Assembly: GCA_025350285.1 (NCBI GenBank)
Contig: JANXYE010000429.1
Coordinates: 1-5,521 of the forward strand
From: Chloroflexota bacterium
GTDB lineage: Bacteria > Chloroflexota > Dehalococcoidia > Tepidiformales > Tepidiformaceae
DNA: 5,521 nucleotides
Direction: 5' to 3'
How positions within the stretch are numbered: position 1 is the first letter of the stretch; each line of letters begins with the position of its first letter. Below the pieces are notes generated by a model, which was not told the DNA's origin, searched no databases, and saw nothing but the letters and a program-made list of their open reading frames with translations. The translations under genes were made by a program, and so were the position numbers. Of this stretch, positions 1 through 5,200 are shown in pieces.

Positions 1-42
1 TTGTTGGTTCCGAAGCTCCGCCCGAGAGCCGACACGAATCTG

Positions 43-155
43 TCCTAGCCGCGACTGGAAGGAGCGGTCTTTACGACGGTCGCCGTGGCAGTCAGCGGGA
101 GACCCTAAGCCGCGGGGCTCTCCCAAAGACCGCTCCGTATCCGTCGCGGCTAGGA
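43..155. repeat. Long nested inverted repeat, MITE-like element or structured RNA
   Basis: The left arm 43-72 and right arm 125-155 pair as two perfect blocks: TCCTAGCCGCGAC (43-55) with GTCGCGGCTAGGA (143-155), and GGAGCGGTCTTT (61-72) with AAAGACCGCTCC (125-136). They are separated by a 5/6-nt internal loop. The 52-nt centre can fold further: ACGG/CCGT (76-79 with 83-86) and GGGAGA/TCTCCC (97-102 with 119-124), the latter extended by CCC/GGG with one bulge. The result is a branched, cloverleaf-like fold. A TA dinucleotide sits symmetrically in both arms (46-47 and 151-152), so a MITE flanked by a TA target duplication (element about 48-150) is possible. A non-coding RNA is the alternative. 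No T-tract follows, so it does not look like an ordinary terminator. Confidence 0.75.
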
Positions 156-294
156 TTGGCGACGCGGGTCCGAGTCGGCGGGCGGCCTGGAGTGGCGAAC
201 GAGCCGTTCGTTCACGCCCGCGCCACGCTCGACTCACGCAAAAATCTGACGGCCACCCGGGTCAGGGTCCGGCCGCGCCCCTTAGTTCGGCCCC

Positions 295-303
295 TGCTAA
301 TCT
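295..303 (+). promoter_or_regulatory. Possible extended -10 promoter for the acyl-CoA synthetase gene
   Basis: TGCTAATCT has the TG-n-TAnnnT form of an extended -10 element but matches TATAAT at only 3 of 6 positions, and no clear -35 precedes it. It would start a transcript near 310 with a leader of about 37 nt. The same TGCTAnnnT form occurs before the DUF433 gene (1802-1810), which is mild support. Confidence 0.25.
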
Positions 304-336
304 CTTCCTCACCCCGACCCGAACATCCCCTCCCCT

Positions 337-340
337 GGAG
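337..340 (+). promoter_or_regulatory. Ribosome binding site supporting a TTG start
   Basis: GGAG lies six bases upstream of the TTG at 347. It is the only Shine-Dalgarno-like sequence at the head of this frame, and it favours TTG-347 over the in-frame GTG at 359, which has no such sequence at a suitable distance. Confidence 0.6.
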
Positions 341-346
341 AAGCCG

Positions 347-1786
347 TTGACTTCGCCCGTGCCCGCCGCGCCCGCTCTCGATTTCGTTTTCCACCCGCGC
401 TCGATCGCTATCGCCGGCGTGAGCGCCAAGGAGGTGCCGGGTTTTGGCGGCGGTGGGTTCGTCACCAGCCTCATCGAGATTGGCTTTCGTGGCCCGATCT
501 ACCTGATTCACCCGAGCGCGCCGGCCATCCGCGGGCTGAAGTGCTACCAGCACCTCAGCGACATCCCGGATGAGGTCGACTACGTCATCTCGTCCGTCAA
601 CTCGCGCTTCGTACCGAACCTACTGGAGGAGTGCATCGCGAAGAAGGTGCGCGTGCTCCACCTCTTCACGGCCGGGTTCACGGAAACGGGCGACGCCGAG
701 CGCGCGAAGATGGAGCAGGCGGTCGTGGCGCGGGCGCGGGAGGCCGGCATCCGCCTCATCGGCCCGAACTGCATGGGGCTCTACGTGCCCGCTTCGCGCC
801 TCGCGATGATGAACGGCCAGTTGCCGGAATCCGGCCCGGTGGGCATGGTCTCGCAATCCGGCATGAACGCGGGCGAATTCGTGCGCTACGCGACGCCGCG
901 CGGCATCCGCTGCTCGAAGGTCATCAGCTTCGGCAACGGCGCCGACCTCAACGCGGCGGACTTCTTCGATTACCTGGCGGACGACCCCGAGACCGAGATC
1001 ATCATGGCCTACCTGGAGGGGATACAGGACGGCCCACGCCTCGCAAAGGCGATTATGAAGGCGGGCGAAGCGAAGCCGGTGGCCATCCTCAAGAGTGGGC
1101 GCACTGTCTCCGGTAGCCGGGCGGCCAATTCGCACACGGCCTCGCTCGCGGGCTCGCTCCAGATTTTCGATGCCCTTTGCAAGCAGGCAGGCGCGATTCG
1201 CGTCGAGAGCCTCGAAGAGCTCGTTGACGTCGCGGTCACGTTCCGCTTCGTGAAGAAGCTCGCTGGCCCGAACGTGGTCGTTGTGGGCGGCGGCGGTGGC
1301 GCCAGCGTGCTCGCGGCCGACGAGCTCGACGCGGCCGGCCTGAAGCTCCCGGCAATCCTGCCGGAGACGCAGGAGCAGCTCGCGAAGATCACGCACGAGG
1401 CCGGCACGAGCGTCCGCAACCCGATAGATACCACCGCGATGTGGGACGAGGGCGGCTTCGAAGGGACTCTCCGGCCGGTGCTCGAAGCGCCGAACATCGA
1501 CATCGTGCTGCACCACACGAGCTTCGGCGGCGGGCCGGTGGGCCGCTTCGGCGATGCCCGGCCGCGCAGCGCGCGCCAGGCGGAATCGCTTGGCAAGCTC
1601 CAGGCCGAATACGGCAAGCCGATCGTCGTCGCGATCCGCCCCTCGACAACGGCCGATGCTTTCGATCTGGCCCTGGACTTCCAGGAAGCATGTTGGAAGA
1701 ACGGTATTGCGACCTACCCGAGCATCGCCCGTGCGGGCATCGGCCTCGCCCGGCTGTTGCAGTGGCAGGCAATGCGGGAGGCGTAG
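347..1786 (+). CDS. ADP-forming acyl-CoA synthetase alpha-type protein (CoA-binding domain, no ATP-grasp)
   Basis: This cytoplasmic protein of 479 residues belongs to the ADP-forming acetyl/acyl-CoA synthetase family, which interconverts acyl-CoA + ADP + Pi and acid + CoA + ATP. An N-terminal CoA-binding Rossmann domain (about residues 11-145, PRSIAIAGVS and later IGPNCMGLY) is followed by succinyl-CoA-ligase-like domains: GPVGMVSQSG at 163-172, SFGNGADLN at 194-202, and a second flavodoxin-like part with VVVGGGGGAS at 311-320 and RNPIDTT at 357-363. SRAANSHTASLAG (257-269) carries the presumed phosphohistidine, H263. Single-chain family members are about 700 residues because they include an ATP-grasp (beta) domain; this one stops before it, and no beta gene follows. 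It may need a partner encoded elsewhere, or be a divergent CoA-binding protein. The TTG start is set by GGAG at 337-340. Substrate cannot be told from sequence. Confidence 0.88.
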   Translation: MTSPVPAAPALDFVFHPRSIAIAGVSAKEVPGFGGGGFVTSLIEIGFRGPIYLIHPSAPAIRGLKCYQHLSDIPDEVDYVISSVNSRFVPNLLEECIAKKVRVLHLFTAGFTETGDAERAKMEQAVVARAREAGIRLIGPNCMGLYVPASRLAMMNGQLPESGPVGMVSQSGMNAGEFVRYATPRGIRCSKVISFGNGADLNAADFFDYLADDPETEIIMAYLEGIQDGPRLAKAIMKAGEAKPVAILKSGRTVSGSRAANSHTASLAGSLQIFDALCKQAGAIRVESLEELVDVAVTFRFVKKLAGPNVVVVGGGGGASVLAADELDAAGLKLPAILPETQEQLAKITHEAGTSVRNPIDTTAMWDEGGFEGTLRPVLEAPNIDIVLHHTSFGGGPVGRFGDARPRSARQAESLGKLQAEYGKPIVVAIRPSTTADAFDLALDFQEACWKNGIATYPSIARAGIGLARLLQWQAMREA

Positions 1787-1801
1787 GCCCGCCGCCGGGT
1801 C

Positions 1802-1810
1802 TGCTACGAT
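1802..1810 (+). promoter_or_regulatory. Extended -10 promoter for a nearly leaderless toxin-antitoxin operon
   Basis: TGCTACGAT fits the extended -10 form TG-n-TAnnnT (TACGAT matches TATAAT at 4 of 6). It ends six bases before the ATG at 1817, so transcription would begin at or next to the start codon. The only purine-rich stretch, AGGTGG (1811-1816), abuts the ATG with no spacing and would be a poor Shine-Dalgarno site, which agrees with leaderless translation. No convincing -35 is seen. Shared transcription from the upstream gene, which ends 30 bp away, is the alternative. Confidence 0.4.
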
Positions 1811-1816
1811 AGGTGG

Positions 1817-2122
1817 ATGAACGCGACGCTCGTGCAGCACATCGAGATGACCCCCGGGGTCGTCGGCGGTAAACCGCGCATCGCCGGGACGCGCATACGC
1901 GTCGCGGATGTCGCACTTCCGTACGAGGCGGGGACCTCCGTGCCCGAGATTCTCGAATGGTTCCCGCATATTTCCGAGTCCGACGTCCACGCCGCCATCG
2001 CCTTCTATTGGGATAATCGCGAACTGATCGACGGGCAGGATGAGGACGAGAGAAACGCCGAAGAGTGGTTCCGCCGGGCCTATCCACACCTGGTGCATGA
2101 GCCCCGGTCCGAGCGAGTCTGA
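1817..2122 (+). CDS. DUF433 family protein, probable antitoxin
   Basis: The 101-residue product carries the DUF433 signature almost complete: GVVGGKPRIAGTRIRVADV (about 14-32), then a small helical section with the typical pattern of acidic and aromatic residues (VPEILEWFPHISESDVHAAIAFYWDN, 42-67). DUF433 proteins are small helix-turn-helix-like proteins encoded directly before DUF5615 PIN-like proteins and are regarded as VapB-type antitoxins that neutralise the toxin and probably bind their own promoter. That arrangement is seen here: the stop codon lies one base before the preferred start of the next gene, implying co-transcription and translational coupling. The acidic tail (GQDEDERNAEEWF, 73-85) is a plausible toxin-contacting segment, which is inference. 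It probably uses the promoter at 1802-1810. Family identity is firm; the antitoxin role rests on gene pairing. Confidence 0.88.
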   Translation: MNATLVQHIEMTPGVVGGKPRIAGTRIRVADVALPYEAGTSVPEILEWFPHISESDVHAAIAFYWDNRELIDGQDEDERNAEEWFRRAYPHLVHEPRSERV

Positions 2123-2123
2123 C

Positions 2124-2444
2124 GTGCTCCGCATCGCCGCCGATGAGAACGTGCGCGGCACGGTGGTGGCCGGGCTCCGCCGAGTCGGAGTCGATATCGT
2201 CAGCTTCCAGGAAGCTGGGCGAGGCGGCATTCCTGATGATGAACAGGTGACGTGGGCACATGGCGCGGATCGCGTCGTCCTCACGCACGACCAGGACTTC
2301 TTGCGCATCACGGCTCGGACGGCGGATCACGCGGGCGTGCTGTACTGCCATATGGACAAGTACCGAATCGGCGACCTTATCCGGGCGGTTGACGCGCTGG
2401 CGCGTGGTTTGGAGACGCTTCGTAGCCGAGTGGTCTTCTTGTGA
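2124..2444 (+). CDS. DUF5615 PIN-like protein, probable VapC-type toxin
   Basis: The product (106 residues from GTG-2124) matches the DUF5615 PIN-like family: it begins LRIAADENVRG, continues with a GxRRxGxDIVSFQEAG stretch and PDDEQVTWAHGADRVVLTHDQDF, and ends with a short helix and strand. Acidic residues expected in a PIN metal site are present: D7 and E8 in ADEN, D38/D39/E40, and D56 and D58 in THDQDF. PIN proteins are Mg-dependent ribonucleases, so this is the likely toxin partner of the DUF433 protein. The start is a choice. GTG-2124 gives the N-terminus usual for the family (MxxxADEN) and lies one base after the upstream stop. ATG-2097 would add nine residues (MSPGPSESD) and overlap the antitoxin gene by 26 bp; neither has a strong ribosome site. 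Nuclease activity and target RNA are inferred from the family. Confidence 0.85.
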   Translation: MLRIAADENVRGTVVAGLRRVGVDIVSFQEAGRGGIPDDEQVTWAHGADRVVLTHDQDFLRITARTADHAGVLYCHMDKYRIGDLIRAVDALARGLETLRSRVVFL

Positions 2445-2461
2445 CGCGTGGTTAGCGGTTC

Positions 2462-3412
2462 CTACCGGTCCCGCCGTAGGCCCAGCACCGAAGCCAGCTT
2501 TCCGCGTGGCTGGCGCTCCGTCGCCAGCATCCCGCCCGAGAGCAAATCGGCTGTTTCCGCGTAGACGGACTTGAGTTCGCGCCGAAACCGCTCGGCGGCG
2601 GACCCCCTCCTGAGGCGCCCCCGCCGGCTGGCTGCCCGCTCCGCCCCGCTCGCACGCCGCCGCGCAAACTCCGGGTCCACCATGAAGTCGGAAACGCATT
2701 GCCAGGCCACTCGTCGCCGAAACCACTGGCGTGCCAGGCGATCGGCCCCGATGCGGTGTTCAACGATCGCGGCCGGCTGATAGAAGGCGCGGTGGCCGCC
2801 CGCCATGATGCGCCGCATCGCCTCGGTCTCCTCGTTGCTCATCAGGTTCTGGCCACCGCCCGCGCGGCCGAGATGGACCGAGAAACCTCCGGCATCCCGG
2901 AGCCGCTCCGTCCGGAAGGCGATGTTCGTCCCCGCGAGCCATTCGCGCCCAACAAGCTCGCGCGCCCGCTCCCCAAGATCGACGAGCGAGAGATAGGTGA
3001 GGGCGGAATCCGGGAGCCAGGCCGGCCTGGGCGCCTCCCAGCGCGGGACCACCTTCCCACCGGCAACCGCCACATCAGCCGCCGAGTCGTCGAACGCGTT
3101 AACGATTTCGCGTAGCCAGAGGGGGTCCGCAACGGCGTCGTCATCGATGAACGCGACGAACTCCGTGTCACAGCTGGCGAGGCCGGTGTTTCGGGCGCGG
3201 GCGAGCCCAGCTTGCGTTTGCCGGAGGATCGTGATCTCCCGCCCCGGATACTTCGAGGCGAAGGCCGCGGCGCACGCATCGTCCGGAGAATTATCGACAA
3301 CGATCACGCGAAACGGCACGTCCCGCTGTTGAAGGAGCGACGCGATCGCGTCGGAAGCCATCTCGTAGCGGTTGTAGGTGCAGAGAATGGCGGTAATGCG
3401 GGCGGCCGTCAT
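2462..3412 (-). CDS. Family 2 glycosyltransferase
   Basis: This 316-residue protein has a GT-A fold of the GT2 family and transfers a sugar from a nucleotide-sugar to an acceptor, usually in cell-surface polysaccharide, glycolipid or glycoprotein synthesis. Visible signs, in order: the nucleotide-binding opening ITAILCTYNR (6-15), FRVIVVDNSPDD (34-45), QAGLARARNTGL (67-78), the metal/nucleotide-binding acidic cluster FIDDDAVADP (88-97), WLAGTNIAFRTERLRDAGGF (158-177), the NEETE acidic site (193-197) where the catalytic base is expected, and IVEHRI (216-221). No membrane segment is evident, so it is probably soluble or peripheral at the inner membrane. The C-terminal part (about 250-285) is very arginine-rich. 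ATG-3412 is preferred: AGGA (3418-3421, minus) lies five bases upstream, and an extension to 3586 would run into the divergent gene without family similarity. Donor and acceptor are unknown. Confidence 0.9.
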   Translation of the reverse strand: MTAARITAILCTYNRYEMASDAIASLLQQRDVPFRVIVVDNSPDDACAAAFASKYPGREITILRQTQAGLARARNTGLASCDTEFVAFIDDDAVADPLWLREIVNAFDDSAADVAVAGGKVVPRWEAPRPAWLPDSALTYLSLVDLGERARELVGREWLAGTNIAFRTERLRDAGGFSVHLGRAGGGQNLMSNEETEAMRRIMAGGHRAFYQPAAIVEHRIGADRLARQWFRRRVAWQCVSDFMVDPEFARRRASGAERAASRRGRLRRGSAAERFRRELKSVYAETADLLSGGMLATERQPRGKLASVLGLRRDR

Positions 3413-3511
3413 CGCAGTCCTAACGCCTTCGTGCGGCGCCCCTAAGGATTTGCGGTAGGATAGGGCACCATCCGCTCTGCCACACGCAGAATTCCGCCCG
3501 GGAGCAGCCTC
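3413..3511. promoter_or_regulatory. Divergent intergenic region with overlapping -10 elements
   Basis: This 99-bp spacer separates the starts of the glycosyltransferase (minus) and the phosphatase-superfamily gene (plus). Near its centre, TAGGATA (3456-3462) reads as a -10 element on both strands: TAGGAT on plus and TATCCT on minus, each of TAnnnT form. Transcripts would start near 3468 (plus) and 3450 (minus), giving similar leaders of about 40 nt, each reaching a Shine-Dalgarno site (GGGAG at 3500-3504 on plus; AGGA at 3418-3421 on minus). Good -35 boxes are not seen on either side, so an activator or an unusual sigma factor is possible. The motif is short and could occur by chance. Confidence 0.35.
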
Positions 3512-5194
3512 ATGGCGCGCGTCGTTGCAATTGGACTCGATTCGGTCGATATCGGGCTTGTGGAGCGGCTTATCGGCGAGGGCCAACTTCCGAACCTCGC
3601 GGCCCTGCGCGCGCGGGCGGCGAGGGCGACGCTGAGCATTCCGACGGAATACAGGTCAGAGGCGCCGTGGACAGAGTTCGGGGCTGGCCGTTCGTCTGAA
3701 TCGAACCGCTACTGGAGCACGGTCATCTTCGACCCCGAAACGTACGGTTGTCCCACGATCGGGGCCGCCGCCTTCGTGCCGTTTTACGCGCTGGGGGCCG
3801 AAAAGACGGTGATCGCGCTTGATATCCCCCACGTTCGCCCCCACGCCGATGTCCACGGCCTACAGGTAATCGGCTGGAGCGTGCACGATCCAGAGTTCCC
3901 GCGATGTTCGGTGCCATCCGGCTTGCTTCGCGACATCGAAACGACCGCCGGACAACAGCGCGCCACCGCGGTCGAATTCAGCGGCTCGTGGAACCAGCCG
4001 CGCTATATCGCGCGCTATGCCCAGGCGGTGATCGATGGCGCGAGGCGGCGCGGCGCGGCGGTCCGGCTGCTGCTCGAACGGTGCCCGGAGTGGGACTTCC
4101 TGCTCGTTGGTATTTCCGACGCGCACCAGACCGGGCACCAGATGTGGCATGGCGTGGATGATCGCTCGCCGCTCCGTACGGCCTCAACGGCGCCCATCGC
4201 GCGGGAGAGCCTGTTAGCTATTCATCGGGCGATCGACGCTTCCATAGGCGACATCCTGGCGGCCGCGGGCGGGGCCATTGTCGTCGTGTTTTCGGTCAAG
4301 GGTATGGAATCCGCGTCCGCCGAGGTGGTGGCCTGGCTGCTTATCCCGGAACTCCTCCACCGCCTGCGATTCGGGCAGCCATTCGTCCCGTCGCCAGCAC
4401 GAGCCGGGTCAATCCCGGGGCCGCTGGTCCCCCGCCCGGAAACGCGGCCGGGAGGGCCCGCGCGCCAGGCTTTGGCCGGCTCCCAGCCGCTTCGCTTTCG
4501 CTTCGTCCGCCGTACCATCGCCCGGGCGACACAATCCGTGGCCCGGCGCGGGCGCCTGGCGCGCCGTGATCGCGAGGTGGCGGAGCGCATGGCCCGGCTG
4601 CCGTTGCACGAGCCCGTGGATGCCCTGAGGCTGAGTTCGCCCATTGGCTCAGATGCCGCCTGGGAGCCCGTCGGCTGGTATCAGCCGCACTGGCCGCGGA
4701 TGCGCGCGTTCGTCATCCCCTCGTTTTCAGATGTACACCTGCGCATCAACCTGGCGGGCCGCGAACGGGATGGACTCGTAGCCGGCGGCGACTACGAGGC
4801 GGCTTGCGACGAGGTCGAGCGCGAACTCGGTGCCTGCCGCGACGCGCGCACCGGGCAGCCCGTCTTCGTGAAGATCAGCCGCATGCGCTCCGCCGACCCG
4901 TTTGCGGCCGACGGACCGGCGGCCGACATCATCGCCCAGTGCGGCGGGTCCGTGGACGTTATCGACCACCCCACGGTCGGCCGGCTGGGGCCATTTCCCT
5001 ATTTTCGCACCGGTTCCCATTCGGTGCGAGGCTTCGCCTGGGTCGCGGGAGAGGGCGTCCGCCCGGGCGAGGTTGGCGATTTTCCCGCCCTCGATCTTCC
5101 GCCGACTCTGCTCGAACTGCTGGAAGCAAGGCCGCCGCATGCGCTCGACGGAGAGGTGATTCGCGGCCTCGTCCCGAAGCTGGTGGCGGTCTGA
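3512..5194 (+). CDS. Alkaline-phosphatase-superfamily protein (type I phosphodiesterase-like), possibly degenerate active site
   Basis: A protein of 560 residues opening with the metal-site motif and helix typical of the phosphodiesterase/nucleotide-pyrophosphatase branch of the superfamily: VVAIGLDSVD (4-13) and LVERLIGEGQLPNLAALR (16-33). The nucleophile position aligns with S49 in YRSEAPWTEFGAG, ten residues before the conserved glycine. HQTGHQMWH (205-213) and RTGSHSVRGF (499-508) keep metal-type histidines H209 and H503. The usual SDHG motif is replaced by FSVKGM (260-265), which loses both Asp and His ligands. A later conserved stretch (WYQPHWPRMRAFVIPSFSD, 389-407) resembles family members I recall from polysaccharide gene clusters. 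Residues 308-365 are an arginine-rich insertion. There is no signal peptide or membrane segment. GGGAG at 3500-3504 sits seven bases from the ATG. Divergence from a glycosyltransferase suggests a role in envelope glycan metabolism. Substrate unknown. Confidence 0.8.
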   Translation: MARVVAIGLDSVDIGLVERLIGEGQLPNLAALRARAARATLSIPTEYRSEAPWTEFGAGRSSESNRYWSTVIFDPETYGCPTIGAAAFVPFYALGAEKTVIALDIPHVRPHADVHGLQVIGWSVHDPEFPRCSVPSGLLRDIETTAGQQRATAVEFSGSWNQPRYIARYAQAVIDGARRRGAAVRLLLERCPEWDFLLVGISDAHQTGHQMWHGVDDRSPLRTASTAPIARESLLAIHRAIDASIGDILAAAGGAIVVVFSVKGMESASAEVVAWLLIPELLHRLRFGQPFVPSPARAGSIPGPLVPRPETRPGGPARQALAGSQPLRFRFVRRTIARATQSVARRGRLARRDREVAERMARLPLHEPVDALRLSSPIGSDAAWEPVGWYQPHWPRMRAFVIPSFSDVHLRINLAGRERDGLVAGGDYEAACDEVERELGACRDARTGQPVFVKISRMRSADPFAADGPAADIIAQCGGSVDVIDHPTVGRLGPFPYFRTGSHSVRGFAWVAGEGVRPGEVGDFPALDLPPTLLELLEARPPHALDGEVIRGLVPKLVAV

Positions 5195-5200
5195 GCGCCT

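Larger units (their letters stand above)
1..346. other. Left intergenic region, no convincing gene
   Basis: No open frame here looks like a real protein. The one plus-strand frame (156-350) is arginine/proline-rich, has no recognisable domain and overlaps the next gene's start. What the region does hold is a large nested inverted repeat (43-155), a small hairpin (GAACGA at 197-202 with TCGTTC at 208-213), an 8-bp palindrome ACCCGGGT at 255-262, and a possible promoter and ribosome site serving the gene at 347. Positions 1-42 show nothing I can name; they could be the end of a feature lying to the left. Confidence 0.6.

Noticed and set aside
156..350. Small plus-strand open frame upstream of the acyl-CoA synthetase
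   Set aside because: The GTG/TTG-type start lies at the edge of the inverted repeat, composition is random-looking, there is no ribosome site, and it overlaps the next gene.
620..2311. 563-residue open frame on the minus strand opposite the acyl-CoA synthetase and DUF433 genes
   Set aside because: Its translation is Arg/Ala/His-rich with no domain, and it lies antisense to genes with clear family motifs. It is a shadow frame typical of GC-rich coding DNA.
2493..2514. Hairpin GCCAGC/GCTGGC considered as a terminator for the toxin-antitoxin operon
   Set aside because: It has only a 6-bp stem with a 10-nt loop, no T-tract, and lies in the coding tail of the glycosyltransferase.
1389..2726. 445-residue minus-strand open frame spanning four genes
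   Set aside because: The composition is low-complexity and arginine-rich, and it crosses the ends of well-supported genes on both strands.
3413..3586. N-terminal extension of the glycosyltransferase to an ATG at 3586
   Set aside because: The extra 58 residues show no similarity to the family, overlap the divergent gene and its promoter region, and the ATG at 3412 has its own ribosome site right before the conserved ITAILCTYNR.
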